Positions 13,061-25,829 of a DNA stretch of 64,000 bases are shown here, piece by piece (the first letter of the stretch is position 1; every line of letters starts with the position of its first letter). The DNA comes from Eonycteris spelaea (lineage: Eukaryota; Chordata; Mammalia; Chiroptera; Pteropodidae): contig PUFA01000068.1 of NCBI GenBank assembly GCA_003508835.1, forward strand, positions 1,488,001-1,552,000. The letters are read 5' to 3'. Under the pieces are notes generated by a model. It searched no databases and was not told where the DNA came from. It saw nothing but the letters and a program-made list of their open reading frames with translations. The translations under genes and the position numbers were made by a program.

Positions 13061-13384
13061 TAAGAAAGAAGAAGAGAATTATATACATTCATACAAAAGA
13101 GGGGGAGAGAATGCTTTGTAATAAAACGTCAGTTGTTGGACCATGAACAATGGATGTGGTTTCAGAGAGAGATGTGGGAAAATTGCAAGCATCTTGCGAT
13201 TAAATACTTCATGCAAAATTCTTTATGGACTCACTCAGAATATCGATTGTTCACAATTTCCAGTTCTTCCTATAGAAATATTATCCTGTTTATTACCACA
13301 TGAATCTGTAATTCCAAATTAATGAATGGCTAATTTAAGAGACTTCTTTATAGCATGCACTTATCTACATCATTTTATATAGAA

Positions 13385-13465
13385 GACTTGAGAGCATCCA
13401 TGAATTTTGGTATCCGTGGGGAGTCCTGGGACCAATTCCTGAAGATACCAAGGGACAAAAGTTAT
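13385..13465. mobile_element. Tigger-like (TcMar) DNA transposon fragment
   Basis: The segment 'gagcatccatgaattttggt atccgtgggg' followed by 'gtcctgggaccaattcctga agataccaagggac' has the 'wittingly repeated' signature of Tigger-type termini: 'tatccgcggg', 'ctggaaccaat' and 'ataccgagggac'. Only the terminal part can be recognised. Confidence 0.55.
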
Positions 13466-14339
13466 ATGTGGATTACAAGAGTCAAAGATTATATGTGGAT
13501 CTTTGGACTGTGTGGGAGTCAGCACCCTATATATACTTTTCTACCACATTCTACTAGGAATAACTTACACAAGAGAAGAATTTGATGCTCTATAATATTT
13601 TAAATACTAGTTAATTTGTAATATTGTTTAGTCTTCCTTTAATCCCAAATTGTCTTCCTAACCAGATCTCATTTAACTCTATTAAATATACAGTTGATAA
13701 CATTTTCTTAATATGGTTTAAGGTTGTCACTGAGCAACTTCATTAATGATATCAACAGCTTAGGGCATCATTCAGATTTATTAACTTAAAATCCATGAAA
13801 GGACACTAGTCTGGCAAAGGTTCAAATATATCACATATTATTATTCATAAAGAAAGCATTACTATTTCCAGGGTGTTCAAAAAGAATGAGAATTACTGTG
13901 AAAGAGAATTTTTACCACCTCTTCTATTCAAAATGAACATGAAACAGAACGTATATAATAAGCCAAGAAAAAGGTAAAACAGCAGTCTTGAATGACCAGA
14001 AGATATAAGTTGTTCTACTGATTTTTTTTTTAATTGTAATATTTGAATTAATCTTGGGAAAAGGCAAAAACTTATTTTGGTAAAAAAACCTGAAATTCTT
14101 AAACCAATATGAATTGAACTTCATACAGGAAGTCAGTTTATTTCCAAAAGAAAAAATGTAACTGCTTTTGTTTGCCAGACCCTGCTAAGAGAATCCTTCA
14201 GTGTTTGGAACATATCTGCTTGTATTACTAGTGATTGTCCAATAGTACATTTTCCAAGTGTGGCTGAAATGACCCCCAAAATGAAATTCATTTCTCTACA
14301 TGAATATTTATACACATACTACTAACAAAACAGTTAATG

Positions 14340-14525
14340 TTTTTAGTGTTCTAAAGTTTACAAATCACTGTGGTATTTTGTTTAATCCTTTGGGAACTCT
14401 TAAATGTGGCATTATTTAAAAAACAGTGGTCTTGGTTTGAAGAAACAGAATCAGCTGGAGGATTGTTCAAGGCTGCACAACTATTTAGTGGATGTCAGTA
14501 AGACTAGAACCCTGGTGCCTTTTGT
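14340..14525 (-). repeat. MIR SINE remnant
   Basis: Antisense MIR: 'tttaatcctttgggaactct', 'gaagaaacagaatcagctgg' and 'caaggctgcacaactattta' followed by 'actagaaccctggt'. Confidence 0.5.
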
Positions 14526-15963
14526 TTCCCAGGCCAGTACTCTTTCCTCTACTTCTTTCAGAATATCGTGAACTGTATCTTTGTATAGACCAATGAAGCT
14601 CAGTGTTCATGAACATGAGCCTTGAAGGCCAGCCGGCACTGCTTGATCCCTCACTTACCCTTACATGTTGGGTGAGCTCACTATGCCTCTGTTTTCTACC
14701 CCACTCCACCCCAGATGAATAAAACCAGCTATCTCACGCAGAGCTGTTCAATGTTTTAATGGGATAACAGCATATGGCATACACTAAATAGCCAGTAAAT
14801 AGTTAATATCGTTATGAAGAACACTTAGGCCTGATTAAGCAGGTCTGATTAGCAAATTTGCTTCACTTATTTGGTTATGTTAGGAAAAGGACATTTAAGC
14901 CCTTTTGTCACCATTCCCTACTTGTGCTGTTGCAGTGTCAGAGATAGCACAAGGGACAGTACAAAATATAAGAAAGAGTTACCGCCTTACAATTGTATTT
15001 GGCTATATCTAGATGTTGTTATTATCAAAGGTCATTAATATAATCAGCATCTAAGACAAGGAATATAAAGTGTGATTATTGTTGTATCTGGTTATTGCTG
15101 GTCATTAATCACAGTTTTAATTATTTATAGAAATGTTTAATGAATGCTATCTCTATTCCACAGAGGCTATTCATGTACTAGTGGTGGGGGGAAAATAGAC
15201 AGCCATTTCTAAAGAATAACATCTGGGACTCTCTCAACTGTTAAATTATTTCAATTTTTTTTCCATTGCCTTAATAAAAACATCAAACAGTTAAACAGGT
15301 ATATAATAGTCTCAATGACCTTATCCATCTTCAATGCAAGCAAATCAAAGCTACTAGAATAGAATGGAATGGGCCAAATTATTGAGCGGAGATTAGTAGA
15401 AACAGACACCAAGAGATGACCTCCAGAAAAACTTCAACTTCTGTCTCTGTATTCAATACAAATTCTTAATTACTTTTGATCAATATGGCTATATATTTGA
15501 ACTTTACCAGATATATAAAGATTTTTGCTAACAATTTTTTCATAGGTAGAGGGAAGTCAAGGTAAATCAGAGAGCAAACATTCTTAATTTGAGGAAAAGA
15601 GAGGCACAGCTTTAGGAAAATTCAGTTACATATGCACATATATAGATGTATGTGTATTTATGAGCACAAACACAGGCACTTAATTAAATACAAATATTTA
15701 AAGCTAATTATTCAAAGATTTGCATTTAATTTAATTCTTGTCCCTATCACCAACCAATTTTATGATGTTGAATCGGTCACTTAAACAGCCTGTTTCTTTA
15801 ATTATGTAATAAAAATATTAATATTTATCTCCCTATCTGATAATATTTAAAATAATTTATGTGAAAGCCTTTTCTGCTTTGCAAACAGTACATTTGAATA
15901 AAAGATTGCTAGATTTTTATCTATGCAAAAAAAACTAATCAAAATTTTAAATATTTGCCTTAG

Positions 15964-16090
15964 GTGATCCGGAAGGGAGAAGTCAGCTGTTGTTGGACCT
16001 GTACACCATGTAAAGAGAATGAGTATGTCTTTGATGAGTATACTTGCAAGGCATGCCAGCTGGGGTCCTGGCCCACTGATGACCTTACAG
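15964..16090 (+). CDS. GRM5: GRM5 exon: cysteine-rich domain
   Basis: It encodes residues 522-563 and the first base of Gly564: 42 codons plus one base. The acceptor is TTTGCCTTAG and the donor ACAG|GTACAT. The peptide begins VIRKGEVSCCWTCTPCKENE, continues YVFDEYTCKACQLGSWPTDD, and is followed by LTG. I see no difference from the human sequence as I recall it. The cysteine pattern (CC, C, C, C, C) is that of the class C GPCR linker, which couples the ligand domain to the seven-helix bundle. The exon is entirely open in this frame. Other-frame open frames here, on both strands, are shadows. Confidence 0.96.
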
Positions 16091-17329
16091 GTACATGTAT
16101 CACAATGTCAGCATAGGTATCCCTGTCAAATATTAACTGAAAAAGATACATATTTGGGAGGAGAGGGTCATATCTTCAAGTATTTCTCATCTTGGTGGTC
16201 TTGTTTATGTGACAAAGAATTCTCTTAGGAATAGATGCCTTCCCAACGCCTTGCTAATCATGAAAATCTTTAGATCTCAGGGAGAATTGGCCTACATTCC
16301 CACCGTCAGCACCAAAGTAGATCAGAATCCCTAGGTTTTCTCCTGGGTATTTTTACCCCATTCTACGGATATTCCCAGAAGTTCCCATGCAGGGCTCCAG
16401 TAAATTGGCATTTGAGGTGGTGAGAGAGAGGTAGTGAATAGGAAGAGACTGAAGTATGTCATGACATATCCAAGAACAAAAATGTAGCACAATCAGGTAG
16501 GAATTGTTCCAAAACTCTGTTTCTCTTATAAAGACATGATCTTTGTCTTAAAAAAGTTACTCTAAACCAGGAACCTCCAATTAATGGGTTTTCAAATACT
16601 GTTGTCACAGGGCAAGACTGATCTGCTTAGTTTTTGTTTTGTTTTGCTTTGTTTCTGTGGGATTTTTTGTTTATTTGTTTTTGTGTTCTTTTGGCTTGGG
16701 ATTTTTCCACCAAAACTGTTCAGGAAAATCTCATTGTGTTCTCAAAATTATTTCATACGTATTTCTAATTTTTACAATATGAAAACAGAATATGATAGCT
16801 TTCATTTTTCCTTCCAATTTATTCTATATATATTACATTCCTATTTGCCTACCACTGAAATAGATACAGAAAAAAAGACATGACCTCTATCTTAATGAAA
16901 TTAATAAGATAAACAAAAAGGTAAAAAATATGATTACAATATAATAAAAGGACATAGATTTGTAGAAATGGAAATATGAGGAGGGGGGCTATGGGACTAA
17001 GTTTTCAAGGAAAATAGAGGAAAAAAATTCCAAGCAGAGGGCTCACTACATGGTATGTCAGGTCATCTAGTGATTTTACAAGATGAATTTAGCACATCTT
17101 TAGGCAAGAAGATATATAACATCAGTGTTGGTCTCTAGCCCACACAGGACAGGAGATTATTCACGGTATTTTTACTAACATTCCAAAAGCTTAGTTTTAA
17201 AAATCTGTGATCCTAGGCCTTTTGACACAAGCTCACATTAAAGCTTTGTTTTCAGCAATTGGTATTCATGCAGAATACTTTCTTTTACTTAAAAAATAAA
17301 AAATTCTGATTTGACGAAACACCCAAGTG

Positions 17330-17465
17330 CCTTGTGTTAGCATTTGAATCCTATTTTCACCATTAGACAATGAGCTTTCTGATACACTTATACATCCTAG
17401 TATCCTCAAAGCCAACTCAGTGCTGAAAACAAAGTCTTCAATAAATTTAGTTGAATAGGTGCACA
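17330..17465 (+). repeat. L2 LINE 3' end remnant, sense
   Basis: Reads 'ttagacaatgagctttctga', then 'atcctagtatcctcaaagcc' and 'tcttcaataaatttagttga', the decayed L2 3' terminus in order. Confidence 0.5.
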
Positions 17466-17959
17466 ACAGTGAGCACACACACATACACAAAATATCAGAA
17501 AGAAAAATATGATTGGTTTTTGTGGAAGGGGGTGAGAAGAATCTCTAATCTCTAATCCTCAATTTCAATATGGATTATCATTAAATTGAAAAACTGCATA
17601 GCTAAACACCTTGAAAGTGAATATAGAGATATTTTTTTATCTTATGTTTCATAAAACTATGCTGCTGACAATGAACATGGTCTGCTTTTTCATTAATTCA
17701 ACAGAAAAACATTAATTATTACTATTTCCATTATAAAATAGATGCTGGAGAAACTGAGGTGAAAGAACAAACAATTCTTATGTATTTTACTATGTCAATA
17801 GGAGAGAGACATTAATCTCTTCTTTCTCTCTCTCTCTCTACTGACACCCACACACATATGCACAGACAAATTGTGTTAATATGAACTAAAAGAGCAAGAT
17901 TTTAAAAAATGAAAATATTAGGGAAGATATCATTTAAATGTGTAGTTATATAAGATTTT

Positions 17960-18310
17960 TTTGAAAAAGTGAAAATTAGCTGAGATCTAAATGGTAAGTA
18001 GAAAGAGCTAGCAAAGAAAGGGGTAAGGGCTTTTCTAGCTGAGGGAGAAGCACATGTAAAGGTCTGCATATGGGGAAGCAAATGGGAAAATGGTGTCAGA
18101 AGAGATCAGAAAGGTACCAGGGGCTAGACTATATAGAACCTATAGAACATGCTCACAATTTGAGTATTTAATATTAAGTACAGTAAGAAATAATTGCAGG
18201 GAGTATAGTAGAAGGAAATTATATGTATATTTTAAAAATATCATTTGGATCGATGTGAGGGAGAATAATTTGGAAAGGGGTAGAAAGTTGAATCTGGGAG
18301 ACTAGTTGGT
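17960..18310 (-). repeat. L2 LINE remnant, antisense
   Basis: Reads 'tctagctgagggagaagcac', 'atgtaaaggtctgcatatgg' and 'ggctagactatatagaacct' in the antisense L2 order. Confidence 0.55.
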
Positions 18311-18579
18311 TGCCACAGGTAGCCACTGCAGGCAAGAGTTCTTAGTGTCCTGGATTAAACAGTGCATTGGATGATTTGTGATAGACTTTGGAATACAATC
18401 AACAGGATATACAGATGAATTGGCTGCAGTAAATATTGCCAAATGATCTTCTTTGAAGAGTAGAGAAATCGATGTATTCTTTGATAAAGATCAATAGTTT
18501 GGTTTTAGATAATTTTGCAATATCTTTGAGATTTTCAAGTGTGAATTAAGTATGTTAACAAATTAAGTTCTTATAGTTT

Positions 18580-18830
18580 GTGCCAGAAAATGTAATAGGA
18601 ACTGGAAATATAAAATATAACCTAAGTTTCCAATAAATTTATAATCTAGTGGGAGAAAAAACAGAATAATGGGTAACAACATGGTGTACGGAGCATTGTA
18701 GGTGAGGAATGAACAAAGTATTATGGAAAAATGGAGATGGGCCTATCTAACCCTGGAGAATTTGGGAAGGTTTAATCTTGAGGCATAATCTTGAAGCTCA
18801 CTTAATAAAAAAGTGTAGATGATGTTAGAA
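18580..18830 (-). repeat. L2 LINE remnant, antisense
   Basis: Reads 'tttataatctagtgggagaa', then 'ggtgtacggagcattgtagg' and 'ggcataatcttgaagctcac', a decayed antisense L2. Confidence 0.5.
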
Positions 18831-18879
18831 AGGGTATGCATTATAAGGCTATTAACGGCACCATCATTCTCCTAATTGT

Positions 18880-19735
18880 TCCAACCCAAAAGAGGTGAGC
18901 CAGTCATATTAGACTCTTCTCTTTTTCTGGTCACCCATATCAGTCACTTATCAAGTCTGGCTCTTTGAACTGCTAAATATTCTTACTCCTTCTCCACTCC
19001 ATTTGTGCAGCTCTTCCCTTGATTAGATTTTCATCTCACTTTTGAGTATTACAGTAATTTCTCAGTTTATTTGCTCCTCCCAAATTTATTCCATATGCCT
19101 CTGAATCTCCTTTTCATCTTACTACTTGATGAGGCAGATAAGGATATAAAAATTTTATATCCCAAATACAAATTTGTCTCTTTTATTTCATTGCTCAACA
19201 CTTACCAGTTTTCATATCTTTATAGGATATATTCCAGGTTTTTCAAATGGCACACGAAATTCCCTCTCTCACACATCCTCCTATGATGTTTCCAATTTCA
19301 GTTACCACTTATTTTATAACTCTCATTTTACATTCTAGTATAAGGGCTGCTTAAAATTGCATCTATACACAATGCTATTTTATTATTCCATGTCTATACA
19401 TGTGTTTTCTTCTCTGCCAGGGATACACTTACTTCTCTTTCTTTGCTTAAATAATTCCTACTCACTCTTCCTTACTTTGTTCAGATTTCATCTTTTCTAT
19501 AAAACTTTCTTTGATATATTTAGACTGATAGGTTCTCTATTCTGTATTTTATAGCAAATTCTGCTCCCTCTTTACATAATTTTTCAAACTGGATTTTAGT
19601 GGTGTGTATCCTCATCTGCTAACCCTACTGAATCATTAGTTTCTCAAGGACACACCTGTATCTCAACCATATTTGCATTCCCAGCATCTGATACAATGTG
19701 TGACACAGAGAGGCACTCAGTAAATGTGCATCGAC
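18880..19735 (+). repeat. L2 LINE remnant, sense
   Basis: Long sense L2: 'ttatcaagtctggctctttg', 'ttccatatgcctctgaatc', 'ttcatcttttctataaaact', 'tagtttctcaaggacacacc', 'catttgcattcccagcatct' and the terminal 'gaggcactcagtaaatgtgc'. The order and spacing fit L2. Confidence 0.75.
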
Positions 19736-19779
19736 CTGCAGTAAAATCATGGAGAGAGTTACAAATGAAGATGACAGTA

Positions 19780-19905
19780 GGTATTGGGCCATCCTATGAG
19801 GAATGCCTTTAACTAAAGAGTTCGGGCTTTATCCTATAGACAGTGTGGGACCAGTGGAGGTTTTCAAGCAGAAGAATGAAATGATTCTTCTGTTATGTGT
19901 ATACA
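19780..19905 (-). repeat. L2 LINE fragment, antisense
   Basis: Contains 'gggctttatcctatagacag' and 'ggaggttttcaagcagaaga', the antisense L2 signature of a segment about 500 bp from its 3' end. Confidence 0.65.
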
Positions 19906-20239
19906 TGTGGGGAGAGGGGTAATAATGCTAAATGTGGAAAGGTCTCCACATTGATACTGTGTGAAGTTTATCCTTTGAGATTTGCAGCACTTTTCAAAGA
20001 AGCCATAAACTGTTGAAACCCTATCTCATGACTGATGCAAAGTAGATCACTTAAAGCTACTAGCCAGAAGACTGCTCTGATAGCTTCAGCTATTCTAAAA
20101 CCTGCTACAGTGATGCTTGGGGCTACTAGCTTCAGGGAATAGTCTGTCTTTCTTCTACTCACTTGGCTTATAGTTACCTCACTTCAGCCTACAATTTGAC
20201 AGTTTAGGTCACTTTTGGGTCAGTGCCTTCATTGTGATT

Positions 20240-20350
20240 AAAGCAACTAACAGGTACATAATGCTTCCTTTGTGCCAGGAACTATTTGAATCATTTTACA
20301 AATGTTAATTAATTTAATCCCAATACAATTCTATAAAATCATTAGCACAA
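20240..20350 (-). repeat. MIR SINE remnant
   Basis: Reads 'tttgtgccaggaactatttg', 'aaatgttaattaatttaatc', then 'ctataaaatcatta', matching antisense MIR. Confidence 0.55.
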
Positions 20351-20429
20351 TTAAGAGATCTAAGCTCATTTAGAATTGAATAGTTATTCACAAAAACAAC
20401 TAGGAGTGGCAATCAACTGCCATTAATGT

Positions 20430-20690
20430 CTACCTATACACTTGTACATATATACGTATATATTCATAGAAAGATGTCTGAAATGAAGGTTATCTACTGT
20501 TAAGAAAAGATGTTTATGAGTGGTGAGATTGTGGGTTACTATTTCATACACACACATACATACATATACATATGTATAAAGGTATATATGTATTTTATTG
20601 CATTATATTGTGAGAATGTGTTTTCATCAATAAAGCCATTAAAATAAATTTTAAACTAGGCATATTTTTAATAGCCATCATAAACTGGCA
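20430..20690 (+). repeat. Old L1 3' end remnant
   Basis: The order 'aagatgtctgaaatgaaggt', 'gtttatgagtggtgagattg tgggttac', (AC/AT)n, then 'ttgtgagaatgtgttttcat' resembles the 3' UTR of old mammalian L1 (L1M). It is interrupted by an 'acatacatacat' simple repeat. Confidence 0.5.
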
Positions 20691-20869
20691 GGAACAAGGG
20701 ACCAGAAATTAAGAAGAGAGGAAGAGAATCTGGCATGAAAACCAGGAAGAAAAGAAAGAAGATTAAAAATAGAGGATAAGAGAAGAACATAAACAATGTC
20801 CCTAATTCAACATATTTATTTTCACTGAGGACAGAATAATTATTTTTTATCTAATAGTCATCAAATATT

Positions 20870-21370
20870 TATGTTAACAGTGAATGGGACAAACAGAATG
20901 CCTGCTTTCAAAGAGATCATCATCCTAAATATTGACAAATAATAATACAATATTGTGTTAACAGCAGAGAATACCAGAATGGTGTCAGAAACTGTATCAG
21001 TGGAAGCTACTTAAGTGAGGTTTAAAGTTGCCTCTTCAATGAACTGCATACATGCAAAAATTAAAGTAAAGATAGCAGTTGGCCAAACTAAAATGAGAGG
21101 AGTGTTTGGGACATAAATACAGAAACTGAAAGTAGGGGTGGGGAGGATTGAGACAGGTAAACTAGGCAAAGGCTAACTCCTAGAGGGCTTGTAAGTAAGA
21201 TATGACAAATATTTTAAAATTAATCGTAAGGGAAATTAAAACCATTTGTTTATTCATTTAGTCATCTAGTTTTCATTCAACAAACATAGATCTAAGTGCT
21301 GAAAATACCTCTATAACCAAAACATAAAATTCCCCTGTGATGTTTACATTCTAATGGGGAGAATATATTT
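20870..21370 (-). repeat. L2 LINE remnants, antisense (two adjoining pieces)
   Basis: The first piece contains 'gagaggagtgtttgggacat' and 'agagggcttgtaagtaagat'. The second (about 21255 on) has the 3'-terminal pattern 'ttttcattcaacaaacatag', then 'tgatgtttacattctaatgg ggagaa'. Confidence 0.6.
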
Positions 21371-22273
21371 AAATGAGACAATTATTATCTCCATAAAAAT
21401 CCATAAATTGAATAAGAAAAGAAATGTAATCAAGGTGAACTATTAAATAAATATTTACATAGTCACAATGTAAAAAGTAAATGTTTAAAAAACGAACAGG
21501 GAATAGTGGTTTCATTTGGAAAGAGAGAAGGAAGGGTTTCAGATGAGAATTACGGAAAAATGATTTCAATTACACCTGCAGGCTCTGTAAATGTGTAATT
21601 TAAAACAAATGACAAAATATCAATATTTGTTAAATCTGAATTTTTGTTTGCTCTATACTTCCATGCATGATTAAAATTTTTATATTTAAAAAACTTTATG
21701 CTATTTGAGCTACTTAAATATTGAATGCTAAAATATAAAAATTTAAAATAAAGTTTAAATTGAGTATTTTAAAAAGGAAGATAAGAGGAAACAACAGTAA
21801 GGAAATTATGCAGATCTCAGGGTAAATCTATTAGAGGTTTGGACTATAATGATGCAGTAGGAATAGACAGAGACAGTAATAAAAAGATCAGACAGGTAAA
21901 TAAAATCAGTAATTGTTTCCCTGAGAAGAAGGTAACTACAATGTGGTCTGATCTGTGAGAAGAAGGAGATAAAAATAGTGGGAGGAAACAATCCGGGCTA
22001 GGCACTCAGAGAATTCTCTAAAGCTTCTGCTAAGACAGCTTTTTCATTGCACGCCGTTCCTCACTAGCTAAAGGAAAAATTGTCCTAGAAAGAAGCTTTG
22101 ATTTGTTTTCTCTCAAAGAATTTAGGATGACATATAAGCAGCAGATCCTTAGCTTCCCAGTCCAAAGCCAAAGGCATGGAAACACTTCCAGGTGGGTTTG
22201 CCAACGCTGGCAACCTTTCAAGAAACCCAAGGCAAAATGAAAAAGCAAAAACAATGGCCTTCAAAAAGTAACT

Positions 22274-22477
22274 CAGTGGACTTTGGTAAAAGGTACTGTG
22301 ATAAGTTTGTATGGTGACAGTCGATTACTAGAATTAGTGTGGTGATCACATTGCAAGGTGCAAAAAAATGTTGAATCACTAAACTGTACACCTGAAACTA
22401 ATATAACCAATATAAGCTCATATACCAACTATGCTTAAATTAAAAAAAAAAATCTAATAAACAATTTTAGTATTAAA
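22274..22477 (+). mobile_element. L1 3' end, 5'-truncated, sense
   Basis: Contains 'gtacacctgaaactaatata' followed by 'ccaactatgcttaaattaaa', the laurasiatherian L1 3' terminus, and an A-rich tail. The direct repeat AAAAAGTAACT flanks it at 22263-22273 and 22478-22488, so the insertion boundaries are well supported. Confidence 0.8.
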
Positions 22478-22959
22478 AAAAAGTAACTGTGGAAAGCTTA
22501 TAACAGAAGTTAGAATGATTTCTTGCTTTTTCACTCATAAAGAAATGCATCATATTTTAAGTGCAAAGCTGTAAAATAGAAGGAAGGCAGTGCATATCAA
22601 CATTTTAACGTCAATAGAAACATTCTCTTGGAAGTTCCTTTGGTTCCCTGAGTTACTTAATTGCTTTGGAGGTTGGAACCTTTGTATCTCTTCTTAAAGG
22701 GAAAAAAAGTGAACAGAATCAAACAAAGGGGAGTTGGTGGGAATCTGGGAGGGAGTGGAGGATGAGCTCCAAGGGGGTGTAACCACTGACAAGTTTTATA
22801 ACGCCAACATTTGAGCTACTCAACTACTCTACTCGTTCCTTACAAATGATTAATTAGTGTTCCTCAGTTGTCCCACTTTTCTTGGGTTTTTTTTTGTTTG
22901 TTTTTATTATTTTACCCTTTAACAAATAAGAACATTAAATAAAAACATTGGAGGATTGC

Positions 22960-23120
22960 TTTTCATTATCAATAATGATAACTATTTAAGCATTATCCTT
23001 TTAAATCCTATGATATAAATATTATTATTTTACAGTTGAATTAATTTATAGCCAGGAAGATTCTGTATGTTGCTCAAGATCACAAAACTAGTGGAAAATC
23101 AAGCCCAATACTGTGATACC
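22960..23120 (-). repeat. MIR SINE remnant
   Basis: Antisense MIR: 'ttaaatcctatgatataaat', 'tattttacagttgaattaat', 'ttgctcaagatcacaaaact'. Confidence 0.65.
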
Positions 23121-23409
23121 CTATGTGATGCCTCTGCCTTTCTTCCCAATCAATTTTGAAGCTCCATATTTTTAAGAAATTATAGAAAGAAAAAAAAGTC
23201 AGTTTTCAAGCCTGCCACATGTTACTTATTGCCAGGTTGCTCTGATATGTTTCATTTCAAATGTACTTAAAATTGAGCTACCTATTTGGTTATTACAATT
23301 CATTTTGGACAAGGAAAGGGGTGAAAAAATCCTTGCCATTATTAAATATTGTGTGTCTCTGATTGTTCAGGAGAGTTTAGATAAAAATACGGAGATTTTA
23401 TATATATGG

Positions 23410-23410
<1 letters not shown>

Positions 23411-23457
<47 letters not shown>
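23411..23457 (+). repeat. (TG)n microsatellite, about 23 units
   Basis: An uninterrupted TG run that directly abuts the 3' end of the antisense 5S-derived SINE at 23458. In the SINE's own orientation its tail is therefore (CA)n. Confidence 0.97.
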
Positions 23458-23459
<2 letters not shown>

Positions 23460-23646
23460 TTAGGCAAGGCAACCTCAGAGATTGCAAGACCTTGTCAGCT
23501 TACAATCCCTTATTTTTTATTTTTTTATTTTTTACGCCTAAGCACCTGGTCTTCCTAGGTGGTCTAAAGTACTAATCAGGCCTAACCCTACTTAGCTTCT
23601 GAGATCAGATGGGATTGGGCTTGTTCAGGGTGGCATGGCTGTCGAC
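23458..23646 (-). mobile_element. 5S rRNA-derived SINE (MEG-RS type), antisense copy
   Basis: The reverse complement begins GTCGACAGCCATGCCACCCT and continues with 'ctgatctcagaagctaagta' and 'ggcctgattagtact', as in 5S rRNA. The A-rich linker and the 'aagggatt' to 'gacaaggtcttg' 3' part then match the sense copy at 1778-1992. Relative to that copy and to 5S rRNA, it lacks several bases inside the C box, so its internal polymerase III promoter is damaged. The 3' hairpin of the other copy is also deleted. The usual poly(A) tail is replaced by (CA)n. Confidence 0.82.
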
Positions 23647-23784
23647 AAAATTTGGTTATTTTTATTAATATAATTGCAATAAATAGTTCCTGTTAATGTT
23701 AAAAATGGAATAGATTTTCTTGGCTTCTAGGTTAGGTAATATTCTGAATAGGAGAATATGCTATGCAGCTTGTTAGCCTGTCGT

Positions 23785-24130
23785 TCATTTATTCATTCAG
23801 AAAAAGTTCTCTTATCAAGTTTCCACATGGTTTTCAACACTGTGCTAGGTTCTATTGACAGAGGTATAAAAGAAAGGTATCCGACCTCCCATTCATGTGG
23901 AATCAAATGTCCATAGTAGAAGAATTCTAACTTAAATTTATTGTAGTAAGTATATAACAAATGATACATCTAATAATTAAACCATATGCCAGATGCAATG
24001 GCGGCACAAAGGGTAGAAGTACTCAGAAGCAAAGAGTTCCAACTAGGTGCTAAGACAGCACTGGGTACTGGTCACACAATGATCATGTAGCCACGGTTCC
24101 TACCCTCAAGTACCCCAGAGTCTGTGCAGA
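23785..24130 (-). repeat. L2 LINE remnants, antisense
   Basis: Starts with 'cgttcatttattcattcaga' and 'caacactgtgctaggttcta', the reversed L2 3' end. A second decayed stretch has 'ggttcctaccctcaagtacc'. Confidence 0.55.
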
Positions 24131-24784
24131 GACAAATAGAAATAAAGAGGCAATTTCAATATATTAAGTATGCCTGGCATACAGTAAAAATCAAATTATT
24201 ATTTGTCTAATGAAAGAATAACAGAGAGAGGAGAAAGTTAGGGAAAGAATGAAGGAACAGACAAGCAAAATAAAGGAAAGAATGAAGAAGGAAGGAAAGT
24301 CCTAGGATGAAGGTAGGCATTGATTATAATGGGAATACTGAGGAGAGAATACTAAGCAGGTCTTGGAAAGTCATTGGTATCTTTTGAGAGGAAATGAAAT
24401 CAGTGCATGTGAAAATGAGAAGTTAATCAGGTAAAAGGGATAGAAATTTTCAAGCAGAAAGAAAAGACTCTAAGGATAAAGCAATATGTCCTAAGACATA
24501 TGTATTTTTTCCCCAATATCTATTTAGAGGTAAGTGAGTCACTATTTCAAATTCACCTTTCCATCCAAGTCTATGTTATGGGAACTATCCTTTTTTAAAG
24601 AACAAGTATCATAATGGTGATAGGTTATAAAAGAAAGTCTTAGGATAAAATTCCCAGGTCCCTAAGCAATTCCTAGAATTCTCTTGTTAAGTTTGCTACT
24701 TAAACACTCACCAATACCATCTGAGAAAGGTGAACTTATGACAAATGTAGTGCATGTCTCTAACAATTCATTTTTGTTATCTTC

Positions 24785-25010
24785 TAATGGCATGGTGGTT
24801 TAAATCAACAAGATTTGGAGTCAGACATACCCATGTTGAAACCCACATTCCACCAATGACTCATTGTGTGACTTAAAGCAAATAAATTTTCTTCTCTGAA
24901 CTTCAATTTCTTCTTCCATAAAATGGAGGGAACAGTAGCAACTAATTCATGAATTTATCGGGGAGATTAAATAGCATACAAATAGTTTAGTACCTCTTAA
25001 CAGTTCGATT
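24785..25010 (+). repeat. MIR SINE remnant
   Basis: A good MIR: 'catggtggtttaaatcaaca', 'tttggagtcagacatacc', 'ctcattgtgtgacttaaagc', 'cttcttccataaaatggagg'. Confidence 0.75.
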
Positions 25011-25829
25011 AAATTATTTTTAAAAATAGTGATGTGAAATGAATACAGAGAGAAATGTATAGAGATGGATAGATTTAAGAATGAACAAAAGAGAAAATGT
25101 GGGAAAAGTTCCAAACTCTCTCTATTGAATGCCTTCTATATTTAAAAGTTAAGTTAATGACTGTCGGTTCCAGTGAATGGCAAAGTGTAGGTGATAAAAT
25201 TGTATCTGTTGAACTAAACTTACTTTTATAAACATCTCTTTTAACTTTGCTTAGATTATCTTTGTAGGACTTCTGATTTTAAATGAATGGATTACACAAG
25301 GTTAATGGTGATCTGGAAAGTCCATGAAGGTAGTCAGGAGCCAGAACAATACTAAAAGGCACCAACCATCTTTTTTTTTTTTTCTTTTATCACTCTCCCT
25401 GACTTTTTTTAAAAAAAGGTTTTCTGGTTTCATGACTTCATTACCCACTTTTGGTATTTTCTTACAAACAAGGGAAAAATATATTTTTAACCTTCCCAGA
25501 AGAGATCTAGCATGTATTGCCTCCAATAGTTTTATATTTATATTAACTATTTGTTGGGTACTATTTGAAATAAAACTAAAAACAGAGTTTTGGAACATAG
25601 CGCTGTCTCAATCCTCTTTTCTATCTACATTTGCTTCATTGGAGATCTTTCCAGTCTCATATTATTAGATAATATCTACACTAAAATTTTCTGAATTTAA
25701 ATATATAGCCTAGACTCCTCATCTAATCAGACTTAAATATTCAACTGCCTACTTGACATCTTTATTTGAACATCTAATAGATAACTCAAATCCTACATTT
25801 CCAAAGCAGAAATCCAGGTCTTTACCTTT

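Noticed and set aside
25302..25668. Overlapping open frames of about 100 codons on both strands
   Set aside because: AT-rich intronic sequence around a poly(T) run; no homology, motif or splice context was seen.
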